Assembly: GCA_018716305.1 (NCBI GenBank)
Contig: DVKB01000034.1
Span: forward strand, 124,001-188,000
Direction: 5' to 3'
Length of the DNA stretch: 64,000 bases
Source: Candidatus Scatomonas merdigallinarum
GTDB taxonomy: Bacteria > Bacillota > Clostridia > Lachnospirales > Lachnospiraceae
The notes under the pieces were generated by a model that searched no databases, was not told where the DNA came from, and saw only the letters and a program-made list of their open reading frames with translations. The position numbers and the translations under genes are program-made. Of this stretch, positions 33,777-42,260 are shown piece by piece; position 1 is the first letter of the stretch; every line of letters starts with the position of its first letter.

Positions 33777-33835
33777 TTAAAACCCGTCGTTCTTTGGTTC
33801 TCCCCTATAGTATCATACGGGTTTTAAGGCTGTAA
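33777..33835 (-). promoter_or_regulatory. Promoter of the methyltransferase-importer operon within an 11-bp inverted repeat
   Basis: On the minus strand TTACAG (33830-33835), 17 bases, TACTAT (33807-33812). The perfect repeat TTAAAACCCGT / ACGGGTTTTAA (33777-33787 and 33817-33827) brackets the -10 box and the transcription start. The inner arm runs directly into the AAGGAGG of the methyltransferase gene. It is a candidate operator pair for the nearby MarR protein. Confidence 0.6.
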
Positions 33836-33854
33836 GCCCCCCCTGGGGATAAAA

Positions 33855-35282
33855 TTACTGCCGGGGCTGACTTTGCGAAGGCTTTTCCAGAGCTTTTTTA
33901 AACCGGAAGGCAAAGAGAATGGCCGTAAAGGTTACCGCCAGGGTGTCTGCCGCCGGTTCCGCCAGGTACACGGAGGTGGTCTTCTCCAAAGGCAGGATTC
34001 CCGGAAGCAGGTAGATCATAGGAATCAGCAGGACAAACTTCCGCACAACCGCCACCGCGATGGATTCCACCGCTCTGCCCAGGGCGTTAAAGGTCATCTG
34101 GCAGGCCATCTGGATTCCGAAGAGGAACATGACCCCCATGTAGATCCGCAGGGCAGTCCCGGTATAGGCGATCAGCTCCGGGCTGGTGGTAAACATGGCG
34201 GCAAACACTCCGGGAAACAGCATAACCAGAGCCCATAAGATCCCCGCGTAGGCCATGCTGACTTTCAGCAGGAGCCGGAAAGCCCCCTTGACTCTTCCGT
34301 AGTCCCCGGCCCCGTAGCAGTAGCTGATGATGGGCTGGGCGCCCTGTCCCAGTCCCTGCAGGGGGAGCATGGCGAACTGCATGACGCTGGTGAGAATGGT
34401 CATTGCTCCCACGGCAATGTCTCCTCCATAGTTCTGAAGAGAACTGTTAAAGCAGACGGAGATCACACTCTCGCTGGCCTGCATGATAAAGGTAGCCGCC
34501 CCCAGGGCCACGCAGGGGCCTATCACCTTGGGAACCAGCCGCAGATTCTTCTTTCGGATCCGCAGAAAGGTCCGCTTTCCGCAGAGAAAACTCACCACCC
34601 AGAGGCAGGAGAGGGCCTGGGAAATAATCGTGGCCAGCGCCGCGCCCCGGACGTTCATTCCCAGTCCGAAAATAAAGATGGGATCCAGGATAATGTTGGA
34701 CACTGCCCCGATCAGCACAGAGAGCATGCCGGTCTTCGCAAAGCCCTGGGCAGTGATAAACGCGTTCATTCCCAGGGTCAGCTCCACAAAAATGGTTCCC
34801 ACGGCGTAGATGTTCATGTAGTCCACCCCGTAGCCGATGGTCTTTTCACTGGCCCCGAAGGCCATGAGCAAATCCCGGTTCCAGATCAGCAGTACCGCTG
34901 TCAGGATCACGGAAAGGAGGATCTGCAGGACAAAGCAGTTGCCCAATGTTTTCTCCGCGGAATCCTTATCCTTCCTGCCCATAAAAATAGAAGCCCTGGG
35001 AGATCCCCCGTAGCCTACCAGTGCCGCGAAGGCGGATACGATCAGAATCAGAGGCATGCATACGCCTACCCCTGTCAGGGCGGAGGCTCCGATATCCGGA
35101 ATATGCCCGATATAGATCCGGTCTACAATGTTGTACAGCATATTGATCAGCTGCGCCGCCACCGTGGGCAGAGCCAGCTTAACCAGTAATTTCCCCAGAG
35201 GCTCCCTCCGCAGAAATTCCTTGCTGTTCTCCGGAGTTTTCTGAAGTTCCATGTCTGTCTGTTCCTGTTCTTTCTGTTTCAT
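33855..35282 (-). CDS. MATE-family efflux transporter (second)
   Basis: The 475-residue protein has 12 predicted membrane segments and a MepA-type start (LVKLALPTVAAQLINMLYNIVDRIYIGHI). Its length and the AVGAMTILTSVMQFAMLPLQGLGQGAQPIISY segment are typical of the subgroup. The ATG overlaps the MarR stop as ATGA. It lies just upstream of the methyltransferase-importer operon on the same strand (87-base gap). Its presence beside a second Opp/Nik-type importer mirrors the first system. Confidence 0.93.
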   Translation of the reverse strand: MKQKEQEQTDMELQKTPENSKEFLRREPLGKLLVKLALPTVAAQLINMLYNIVDRIYIGHIPDIGASALTGVGVCMPLILIVSAFAALVGYGGSPRASIFMGRKDKDSAEKTLGNCFVLQILLSVILTAVLLIWNRDLLMAFGASEKTIGYGVDYMNIYAVGTIFVELTLGMNAFITAQGFAKTGMLSVLIGAVSNIILDPIFIFGLGMNVRGAALATIISQALSCLWVVSFLCGKRTFLRIRKKNLRLVPKVIGPCVALGAATFIMQASESVISVCFNSSLQNYGGDIAVGAMTILTSVMQFAMLPLQGLGQGAQPIISYCYGAGDYGRVKGAFRLLLKVSMAYAGILWALVMLFPGVFAAMFTTSPELIAYTGTALRIYMGVMFLFGIQMACQMTFNALGRAVESIAVAVVRKFVLLIPMIYLLPGILPLEKTTSVYLAEPAADTLAVTFTAILFAFRFKKALEKPSQSQPRQ

Positions 35283-35734
35283 TGGGGATCACTTCTCCTT
35301 CCTTCCAGGGCATTCCTGGAATTTTCAAACAGCCGGCGCTGGAGTTCTACCAGAGTTTCCAGATCCCGGCTGGAAAAACCCTGCAGCACCGCGGCCAGAA
35401 ACTCCTCTCTGACCTGGTCCACCGCCTCCATCAGGGGCTTTGCCTGTTCCCGCAGCCGCAGATGGATCTTTCTTCTGTCCTCCCGGTCCGGCAGCCGTTC
35501 CAGCAGGGACTTCCGGATCAGGGACTCCACCGCCTTGGAGACGGCGCCCTTGGAGATCATCCGCAGTTCCGTAATGTCCCCCGCCGTGTCTTTTTCAGGG
35601 TTATTCAGCAGAAAACTCACAATCTCCGCTTCAGCCACCGTCAGATCGTGGTCCGTGCAGACGCGCTTCAGCATTCGGTCGTACAAGCGGAACAGGCCCC
35701 GCAGACCGGTAAATATTTCTGTTGTGGGAGTCAT
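35279..35734 (-). CDS. MarR-family transcriptional regulator
   Basis: The 151-residue protein has the winged HTH of MarR: TVAEAEIVSFLLNNPEKDTAGDITELRMISKGAVSKAVESL, with the wing DREDRRKIHLRL, flanked by dimer helices. AAGGAG lies upstream. It is co-transcribed and translationally coupled with the MATE gene, the usual MarR-exporter arrangement. A perfect 17-bp palindrome between its promoter and its start codon is the likely autoregulatory site. Whether it also controls the importer operon is unknown. Confidence 0.92.
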   Translation of the reverse strand: MTPTTEIFTGLRGLFRLYDRMLKRVCTDHDLTVAEAEIVSFLLNNPEKDTAGDITELRMISKGAVSKAVESLIRKSLLERLPDREDRRKIHLRLREQAKPLMEAVDQVREEFLAAVLQGFSSRDLETLVELQRRLFENSRNALEGRRSDPQ

Positions 35735-35756
35735 CCTTTTTTTCTCCTTTGTTTTT

Positions 35757-35819
35757 TTGTAAACAGTTTACAAAGAAACTATATGGGTAACAGTATACCA
35801 TTTACAGAAAAGAAGTCAA
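35757..35819 (-). promoter_or_regulatory. Promoter and operator of the marR-MATE operon
   Basis: On the minus strand TTGACT (35814-35819), 16 bases, TATACT (35792-35797). Downstream, TTGTAAAC-A-GTTTACAA (35757-35773) is a perfect 8-1-8 palindrome of the kind bound by MarR dimers, between the transcription start and the ribosome-binding site. Confidence 0.75.
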
Positions 35820-35827
35820 GGTCCCCT

Positions 35828-35885
35828 GCGGCAAAAATCCAGGCCCGGCGACTGCGAAAGACTGCCAGGCCTGGATTTTTGCCGC
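35828..35885. repeat. Long stem-loop with perfect 18-bp arms
   Basis: GCGGCAAAAATCCAGGCC pairs exactly with GGCCTGGATTTTTGCCGC across a 22-base loop. It lies between the stop of the M14-methyltransferase fusion and the marR promoter. It could be a terminator of the fusion gene, but no T-run follows the stem; the T-run is inside the arm. Confidence 0.8.
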
Positions 35886-35958
35886 GGATATTTTCAATGA
35901 GTGAATTCATGGCTTCAGTATAAGCCCTGTCCCTGTCCTCCGCAAGCCCCCGTGGGGG

Positions 35959-37698
35959 TTATTTCTTCTGCTGATTTCTGACCTTGGACGCCCGGATCAG
36001 AAACAGGGGCGTGGGATTGTAAAATTCATCCTTCTCCCGGTAGATTTCTCTTCCGATCCCCAGTTCGATCTGTACAGAAGTCATGCCTGCCGCTTCCAGA
36101 GCCTCCAGATCCCAGCCGGGACGGCTGCAGGCGGTAATAGACAGCTGCCGTTTCAGCCGCTCGCACTCCTCCAGCATTTCTCTCCCCAGTCTGTGGTGCG
36201 CGTGATTCTGGGGCAGGCCCCTGGAATCCGTACAGTCCTCCTTGCCGTAATCGGCGTCAAAATTCAGCAGCACACCGTCCTCCTTCAGAACCCGGCTCCA
36301 CTCCCGGTAGGCCTTTTCCGCGTCCGGCAGAGTCCAGGTAAGATTTCTGGTAACCAGAACGTCAAAGGTTCCGTCAGAAAATTCCGGGTTCTCCGCGTCC
36401 ATAACCTGAAACCTGCAGCGGCTCCGCTCTTCCGCCGACAGTTCCTCCGCCGCAAGTTCTTCGGCCCCCCGGATCATGCCGGGAGTGAGATCAATGCCGG
36501 TGACCTCATATCCTTCCCTGGCCAGCAGAATGGAGAAAAACCCCGTGCCGCAGCCCACATCCAGGATTTTCAGTTGCTTTTTCCCCGGCAGATGCTTCCG
36601 CAGGATCTCCAGAAAGCGGTCCGCCAGAGAACTGTGAAGCTCCTGTCTCCTCTGCTCCAGAAAATCCCGGCTGCGTTTGGACCAGTAGCCGGCGATCTGT
36701 TCCTTCCGGTCATCAGAATGATAGTCAATCTTTCCGTAAGCGATCATGGGACCGTTCTCGCAGACCTGCAGACTTCCCGTCTGGTAGAGGATCACACCGT
36801 TTTCCTGGGCCACAGACTCCTCCAGGATATTTCCCTCGTAGTCCCTGGTGACTCCCAGAAGATCCCCCACGCTGAACAGATCTCCCGGGCGTTTTTCAGG
36901 ATACCAGAGGCCGAAGCAGGAAGCCGCCTGATACTGAATATCCGTCACTTCCAGGGGATAGTGGGTTCTGACGATATGGCCCCCGGGGCAGATTCCCAGA
37001 TAATCCAGGATGCTCCGCACATCCTTTTTGGCGGACTGAACCTCCTCGCCGCTCCAGGCTCCCATGCCGCCCCGCTCCAGGAGAACGCTGGGGATCCCGC
37101 GGGAGGCTGCGTAGTTGTAAGAACCTCCGGAGTCCACCTCCGAGCGGACCATATAGGGCACGTCTGCCTGTCTTGCCATTTCCCGGGAGATCCGGGTCAC
37201 CTCCGGATCCGCCTTTCCCGCGTAATAAATATAGGGGGCCAGTTCCTCATAGTCATCTCCGCTGTGGAGATCAATATAATAATCCGCCTCTTTGTGAAGG
37301 TGTTTCACCACCGCCGCTGCCAGGCGCTCCGTGACGGTTCCCATCGGATCCCCGGGGAATTCCCGGTTCAGGTTTTTTCCATCCTCCCGGCTGACGCTGC
37401 CCAGCCGGTTTTCAAAATCCTTCCGGTTCACAGTCTTTACCAGCAGGATCCGGCCGCTGACCTGCTCCGGCAAAAGTTCCTCCGCCAGTTCCAGCACTGC
37501 CTGGATTCCCACGTATTCCCCGGCGTGGACGCCGGCGGTGATCAGCACGGTTTTCCCGGGGGCCTTACCGCAGAGGATCGTGGCCGGAACCGAAAAGCCG
37601 CTCTCTCCCAGCTCCAGTATGCCGCTTATTTTTTCCCCCGGCCGGACCTCCTCCGGACGGATGATCTTTGTCTCGTATTTTTTGTATCCTTTCGCCAT
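35959..37698 (-). CDS. Fusion of M14/AstE-type zinc amidase and class I SAM methyltransferase
   Basis: Taking the ATG at 37698, the 579-residue protein has two parts. Residues 1-325 are a succinylglutamate desuccinylase/aspartoacylase-like domain with zinc ligands HAGE (His58, Glu61) and LHSGD (His145) and a likely catalytic Glu208 (LLERG). It includes a C-terminal beta domain. Residues 335-579 are a methyltransferase with ILDVGCGTGFFS and VTRNLTWTLPDAEKAY, ending PTPLFLIRASK, paralogous to the enzyme at 32967. The ATG at 37719 is an alternative start. AstE-like enzymes cleave N-acyl amino acids or peptides. The pairing suggests that one molecule is deacylated and methylated. The reaction is unknown. 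Confidence 0.88.
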   Translation of the reverse strand: MAKGYKKYETKIIRPEEVRPGEKISGILELGESGFSVPATILCGKAPGKTVLITAGVHAGEYVGIQAVLELAEELLPEQVSGRILLVKTVNRKDFENRLGSVSREDGKNLNREFPGDPMGTVTERLAAAVVKHLHKEADYYIDLHSGDDYEELAPYIYYAGKADPEVTRISREMARQADVPYMVRSEVDSGGSYNYAASRGIPSVLLERGGMGAWSGEEVQSAKKDVRSILDYLGICPGGHIVRTHYPLEVTDIQYQAASCFGLWYPEKRPGDLFSVGDLLGVTRDYEGNILEESVAQENGVILYQTGSLQVCENGPMIAYGKIDYHSDDRKEQIAGYWSKRSRDFLEQRRQELHSSLADRFLEILRKHLPGKKQLKILDVGCGTGFFSILLAREGYEVTGIDLTPGMIRGAEELAAEELSAEERSRCRFQVMDAENPEFSDGTFDVLVTRNLTWTLPDAEKAYREWSRVLKEDGVLLNFDADYGKEDCTDSRGLPQNHAHHRLGREMLEECERLKRQLSITACSRPGWDLEALEAAGMTSVQIELGIGREIYREKDEFYNPTPLFLIRASKVRNQQKK

Positions 37699-37756
37699 AG
37701 CTTCCAGTCCTTTTCTCATGTTATTCTTTTCCGCCGAAACGGAAATCACAGAATCT

Positions 37757-37785
37757 ACTATAAAGGGCCTGGGGAAATACCGCAA
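37757..37785 (-). promoter_or_regulatory. Promoter of the M14-methyltransferase gene
   Basis: On the minus strand TTGCGG (37780-37785), 17 bases, TATAGT (37757-37762). Upstream, GGAAATA and TATTTCC form an inverted repeat around the -35 region. A 12-bp stem, GAGCCGGGAATC / GATTCCCGGCTC (37848-37876), lies further upstream, just past the DUF362 stop, and may terminate that gene although no T-run follows it. Confidence 0.55.
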
Positions 37786-37897
37786 CCCACCCCGGGGGAT
37801 ATTTCCGGACCCTTTTTGGGGTTCAGGAATACCCGGTGAAACATTTCGAGCCGGGAATCCTTAAGATTCCCGGCTCTGCGGCGTTCTGCGCATTTTT

Positions 37898-38788
37898 TTA
37901 AATCTCAATCAGTTCGTACTCCCTGGAACCCATGCCCAGATCCGCGGCCGCCTCAATGGTATGGATTCCGTTGCGGCTGTTGACCCGCTCCATGAAATGC
38001 TCCTTTCCGGGATCATCGGAACGGAGCACCAGATCCATGCAGGCCTGATCGATGGCCACCGGATCCAGGGAAGCCAGAATGCCGATATCCTTCATGCAGG
38101 GATCTTCCGCCACTTCGCAGCAGTCGCAGTCCACGGAAAGATTTTTCATAACGTTGATAAAAGCGATCTTGTCCTTAAAATAAGCGGTAATGCTGGACGC
38201 CGCGTCCGCCATGGCTTCCGGAAAGGCCACTTCGCTGGCGTGCTGTTTCCAGGTCTCATAGCGGTCATCGGTCTTTCCGGCGCTGTGAATCAGCGCCTTG
38301 CCTCTGGAACTGGCGCAGCCGATAGCCAGCTGTTTCAGGGCCCCGCCGTATCCTCCCATGGGATGGCCTTTAAAGTGGGCCAGGACCAGCATGGAGTCAT
38401 AATGAACCGTGTGACTTCCCACATGATTCTCCTTCAGGACTTTGCCTCCGGGAACCGGCCATACCAGATCCGGCTCCTCCGCGTCCAGAATATCCACCTG
38501 GAAATACTTGGTCCATCCGTGTTCCTGGATTAATTTCCAGTGCTCCTCGGTATGATCCCTCACGCCTCCGCAGGCATCCCCGTAAGCGGTGTTGGTCTCT
38601 ACCACCGTGCCCTGCACTTCCTCCACCATGGGCTTCCAGAATTCCGGACGAAGATAGTTCTGATTGCCCCTTTCGCCGGAGTGAACCTTTACAGCCACCT
38701 TTCCCGGCAGGGTAATCCCCAGGGCGTGATACATCTTTACTACGGATTCCGGCGTAATTTCTTTTGTGAAATAAACCTTTGCTTTCAT
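37898..38788 (-). CDS. DUF362 domain protein
   Basis: The 296-residue protein matches the DUF362 family: VAVKVHSGERGNQNYLRPEF, then VLAHFKGHPMGGYGGALKQLAIGCASS, and DPVAIDQACMDLV near the end. Some family members carry ferredoxin clusters; here there is only a compact CDCCEVAEDPC segment (about residues 216-226), which could hold metal or a cluster. The function of the family is not established. AGGAGGG precedes the ATG. It stands between the fusion gene and the repeat region and has no obvious operon partner. Confidence 0.85.
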   Translation of the reverse strand: MKAKVYFTKEITPESVVKMYHALGITLPGKVAVKVHSGERGNQNYLRPEFWKPMVEEVQGTVVETNTAYGDACGGVRDHTEEHWKLIQEHGWTKYFQVDILDAEEPDLVWPVPGGKVLKENHVGSHTVHYDSMLVLAHFKGHPMGGYGGALKQLAIGCASSRGKALIHSAGKTDDRYETWKQHASEVAFPEAMADAASSITAYFKDKIAFINVMKNLSVDCDCCEVAEDPCMKDIGILASLDPVAIDQACMDLVLRSDDPGKEHFMERVNSRNGIHTIEAAADLGMGSREYELIEI

Positions 38789-38825
38789 AGACTTTACCCT
38801 CCTGCAGACGGTCAGATGATTATGA

Positions 38826-39022
38826 TGACACCAGGGTCAAATAGATATGCTTTTCATGCCTGCATGAAAAAGCATATCGACTTGACCCGCAAAACACCGA
38901 AAAGGAGCCATTTTTCGCAAAAAAATGTGCGGATTTGAGGTGTTTTAGGATTGTGAGAGCGCAAAGCGCGGAACAATCCGTGGTGTCAAGAGGTCAAATT
39001 AAAATTTGACCTCTTGACACCA
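38826..39022. repeat. Structured intergenic repeat element, about 197 bp
   Basis: TGACACCA occurs at both ends as a direct repeat (38826-38833 and 39015-39022), enclosing GGTCAAAT...ATTTGACC inverted ends. Inside are several stems: GGGTCAA with TTGACCC around a 15-bp hairpin (38834-38888), AAAACACC with GGTGTTTT (38891-38946), GGATTGT with ACAATCC (38948-38979), and a perfect 20-bp arm palindrome (38981-39022). No ORF is present. It may be a MITE-like or REP-like repeat; a structured RNA is possible. Confidence 0.75.
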
Positions 39023-39073
39023 TGTCACTGCTTAAACAGTATCACCTTGCTGACATTGTGTCAACCTTTAATT

Positions 39074-40339
39074 TTATCTTCTGGCCAGCTCTCTGGTAAT
39101 GTCCTCCCAGGTCACGCCCTTTTCCGCCATGAGTACCATCACATGGTAGAGAAAATCCGAGATTTCGTACTTGATCTCCTCCTTGTCCGGATTCTTGGCG
39201 GCGATGACGATCTCCGTACACTCCTCCCCTACCTTTTTCAGAATCTTGTCGATGCCTTTCTCAAACAGATAGTTGGTATAGGATCCTTCTTTCGGATGAA
39301 TCTTTCTGTCCTGAATCACCGCGAAGACATTTTCAAAGACCTTCAGAGGATTGGCGCCGTCATATTCCTTACGGGCCAGCTCCCGGTAAAAGCAGGAGCG
39401 GCTGCCCGTATGGCAGGCGGCCCCGATCTGGGACACTTTGGCCAGCAGCGTGTCATTGTCGCAGTCAATGGAAAGAGACTTTACGTACTGAAAATGTCCG
39501 GAGGTCAGTCCCTTCACCCACAGTTCCTGACGGCTGCGGCTCCAGTAGGTCATTCTCCCGGTGGCCAGAGTAGCCTCATAGGCTTCCCGGTTCATATAGG
39601 CCAGCATCAGCACCTGGTCTGTCTTGTAATCCTGAACAACGCAGGGAATCAGGCCGTCACCGTTCAATTTGAATTCTTCCCAGGGGATGCTGCTCTCAAA
39701 GGTATTCACGGGAATCCCCCGCTGTTTCAGGGCGTGTTTCAGCTGCGTATAATTTCCCTGCTCCAGAACTTTGCCCGTAAGGGCCGCCGCGCTCTGACCG
39801 CAGAGAAGTTCTTCCGGGTTCCCCTGATCCGCCAGCACCAGCACCGGCAGGGAAGTCCTCGCTTTCAGCGCGTCCTGCATTCCCTCATCGCAGAGCAGCA
39901 GGCCGGCAAACTCCTGGATCTCCGGCCGGCAGTTTTCAAAGGCTTCCAGATCCGGCAGATAGACGGTGATCTTCTCTTTCCCGAATTTCTGGGAAACCTC
40001 TTTCAAAATCTTCCGGTTGCCCTCCTTGGAAAAATTCAGCACGGCCCGGCGGCAGCCGGCGTAGATCAGTTTCTTTACATCTTCCATGCGCTTTACGTTC
40101 CCGGCGCCTATCACCGGCACCTCCGCGGCGGCGCAGATTTTTTTTATTACTTCCAGGGCTTCCTCGTGGTCTTTGTCCCCTTCGGAGAGATCAAACACCA
40201 GCACCTCATCCGCCCCCTGATTTCCAAAATTCCCGGCCAGCTTCACCGGATCCGGATCCTCCAGTGCCTGGAAATCCGCGAAATTTTTTACTGCCTGCCC
40301 TTTTTTCAGATAAAGGCAGGGAATAATCAGCTTGTCCAT
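39074..40339 (-). CDS. hisIE: Phosphoribosyl-AMP cyclohydrolase / phosphoribosyl-ATP pyrophosphatase with an N-terminal HisA/HisF-like domain
   Basis: The 421-residue protein is twice the usual HisIE length. Residues about 218-318 are HisI ([23 protein letters not shown]; zinc Cys in CDNDT and ACHTGSRSC). Residues about 335-421 are HisE ([26 protein letters not shown]). Residues 1-205 resemble a HisA/HisF barrel ([36 protein letters not shown]), but the catalytic Asp of the IPCLD motif is Tyr10, so this part is probably not an active HisF. It is the last gene of the his operon, 9 bases after hisB. HisI and HisE act on the second and third steps of histidine synthesis. Confidence 0.93.
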   Translation of the reverse strand: MDKLIIPCLYLKKGQAVKNFADFQALEDPDPVKLAGNFGNQGADEVLVFDLSEGDKDHEEALEVIKKICAAAEVPVIGAGNVKRMEDVKKLIYAGCRRAVLNFSKEGNRKILKEVSQKFGKEKITVYLPDLEAFENCRPEIQEFAGLLLCDEGMQDALKARTSLPVLVLADQGNPEELLCGQSAAALTGKVLEQGNYTQLKHALKQRGIPVNTFESSIPWEEFKLNGDGLIPCVVQDYKTDQVLMLAYMNREAYEATLATGRMTYWSRSRQELWVKGLTSGHFQYVKSLSIDCDNDTLLAKVSQIGAACHTGSRSCFYRELARKEYDGANPLKVFENVFAVIQDRKIHPKEGSYTNYLFEKGIDKILKKVGEECTEIVIAAKNPDKEEIKYEISDFLYHVMVLMAEKGVTWEDITRELARR

Positions 40340-40348
40340 ATTCTCTCC

Positions 40349-40939
40349 TTACTCCAGGCTTCCCTTGGTGGAAAGCACATCGGTGATTCTGGGATCCAGG
40401 CAGGACGCCTGGTCCAGAGCTTTGGCAAAGGCCTTAAACAGAGCTTCCGCCATGTGGTGGCTGTTCCAGCCGGAAAGGATCTTCATGTGGAGATTCATGC
40501 CGCAGGAATAAGAGACCGCGTAGAAAAATTCCCGCACCATCTCGCTGCCCATATCTCCCAGCCGCTCCGCGGGAAAGGTTCCCTCAAAGGAAAAGTAAGG
40601 CCTGCCTCCCAGGTCAATGGCGCAGAGCACCAGAGTCTCGTCCATGGGCAGGATACAGCTTCCGTAGCGTCGGATCCCCCGCTTGTCTCCCAGGGCCTTG
40701 CGGAGCGCGGCTCCCAGGACAATACCTGTGTCCTCTACGGTGTGGTGGTCGTCCACCTCCAGATCTCCCCCCACCGTAATCTCCAGATCGAAAAGTCCGT
40801 GTCTGGCAAATCCCGCCAGCATGTGATCGAAAAATCCCACTCCCGTATGAATTTCATAGCTTCCATTTCCGTCCAGATCCAGCTTCAGATCAATGTCTGT
40901 CTCCCGGGTGGTCCGGATCTCTTCCGCGCGTCTTCTCAT
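40349..40939 (-). CDS. hisB: Imidazoleglycerol-phosphate dehydratase
   Basis: HisB dehydrates imidazoleglycerol phosphate to imidazoleacetol phosphate. The 196-residue protein has the metal-binding HTGVGFFDHMLAGFARHG and DDHHTVEDTGIVLG repeats and the second set, GWNSHHMAEALFKAFAKAL. The ATG at 40939 is preferred over the track start at 40960, because AAGGAG lies seven bases before it and it follows the hisD stop by one base. This is the single-domain bacterial form, not fused to the phosphatase. Confidence 0.97.
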   Translation of the reverse strand: MRRRAEEIRTTRETDIDLKLDLDGNGSYEIHTGVGFFDHMLAGFARHGLFDLEITVGGDLEVDDHHTVEDTGIVLGAALRKALGDKRGIRRYGSCILPMDETLVLCAIDLGGRPYFSFEGTFPAERLGDMGSEMVREFFYAVSYSCGMNLHMKILSGWNSHHMAEALFKAFAKALDQASCLDPRITDVLSTKGSLE

Positions 40940-40940
40940 A

Positions 40941-42242
40941 TCAGGACTCCTTTCCCTCAAAGCGCGCCGCGATGGCGTTGGCGTGAGCCGTCAGCTGCTC
41001 GCAGGCGGCAAACTGCTCAATATCACGGTGGATCTCCTCCAGGGCCTCCCTGGAATAATAGATGACGCTGGACTTCTTTACAAAATCATCCACGGACAGG
41101 GGTGAGAAAAACTTTGCCGTTCCGTTGGTGGGCAGCACATGGTTGGGGCCGGCAAAATAATCTCCCAGAGGTTCGCAGCTGTACTCACCCAGGAAAATCG
41201 CCCCCGCGTTGCGGATCTGGGTCATCACTTCGAAGGGGTTGGACATGACGATCTCCAGGTGCTCCGGGGCGATAGAGTTGACCGTGTCCACCGCTTCCCG
41301 GCGGTCCGCCGCCACCAGAATGTAGCCGAAATGATCCAGAGACTTCTCAATGATCTCCCGGCGGGACAGAACCTTCAGATATTCCTGGATCTCCCGGGAA
41401 ACCGCCTCCCCGAAAGAACGGCTGGTGGTCACCAGAATGGCGGAGGCCATCTCGTCGTGTTCCGCCTGGGAGAGAAGGTCTGCGGCCACATAGCGGGGAT
41501 TGGCCGTCTCATCCGCCAGCACGGTGATCTCGCTGGGGCCGGCAATGGAGTCAATGCTCACATTTCCGTAAACTGCCTTTTTGGCCAGAGCCACATAGAT
41601 GTTGCCGGGTCCCACGATTTTATCCACCTTTGGAATGCTCTCCGTGCCGAAGGCCAGAGCCGCGATGGCCTGGGCGCCTCCCGCCTTGTAGATCCGGTCC
41701 ACTCCCGCCTCCTGGGCGGAAACCAGCACCGCCGGATTCACTTTTCCCTGGGCGTCACAGGGAGTAGCCATGATGATCTCCGAAACACCCGCCACTTTGG
41801 CCGGCAGAATGTTCATCAGCACAGAGGAAGGGTACACTGCCTTTCCCCCCGGCACGTAGACTCCCACTCTTGCCATGGGGGTCACCTTCTGGCCCAGCAA
41901 AGTTCCTTTTTCCGTGGTGTGGAACCAGCTGTTCTGTTTCTGCCTTTCGTGGTAATCCCGGATATTCACCAGCGCCTTGCGGATCACCTCCGTCAGCTTT
42001 TCGTCCACCAGGGTGTAGGCCTCCCGGATTTCCTCCTCTGTCACCTGCACCGTCGTTTTGTCCAGCCTGGCGTGATCGAATTTTTCCGTATAGGCGAAAA
42101 GCGCCTGGTCTCCCTTCTCTTTAACCGCCGCTACAATTTCCCCCACCGCGGCCTCAAAGGTTCCGTACTGGTTGGGGCTGCGCTTCAGCAGATTTTCCAG
42201 AATGTCTTTCTTTGTCTCTTCCGTCAGTGTCACAATTCTCAT
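40941..42242 (-). CDS. hisD: Histidinol dehydrogenase
   Basis: HisD oxidises histidinol twice to histidine with NAD and zinc, the last steps of the pathway. The 433-residue length is standard. Visible hallmarks are the PGGKAVYPSSVLMNILPAKVAGV segment, VDKIVGPGNIYVALAK, the IDSIAGPSEITVLAD signature and the C-terminal EHLEIV motif carrying catalytic residues. It lies between hisG (18-base gap) and hisB. Confidence 0.98.
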   Translation of the reverse strand: MRIVTLTEETKKDILENLLKRSPNQYGTFEAAVGEIVAAVKEKGDQALFAYTEKFDHARLDKTTVQVTEEEIREAYTLVDEKLTEVIRKALVNIRDYHERQKQNSWFHTTEKGTLLGQKVTPMARVGVYVPGGKAVYPSSVLMNILPAKVAGVSEIIMATPCDAQGKVNPAVLVSAQEAGVDRIYKAGGAQAIAALAFGTESIPKVDKIVGPGNIYVALAKKAVYGNVSIDSIAGPSEITVLADETANPRYVAADLLSQAEHDEMASAILVTTSRSFGEAVSREIQEYLKVLSRREIIEKSLDHFGYILVAADRREAVDTVNSIAPEHLEIVMSNPFEVMTQIRNAGAIFLGEYSCEPLGDYFAGPNHVLPTNGTAKFFSPLSVDDFVKKSSVIYYSREALEEIHRDIEQFAACEQLTAHANAIAARFEGKES

Positions 42243-42260
42243 GCTTGTCCTCTCCTTCTC

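Noticed and set aside
39014-41065. 683-residue plus-strand ORF
   Set aside because: It is the reverse shadow of hisIE and hisB, with no domain signature; its composition follows the real genes on the minus strand.
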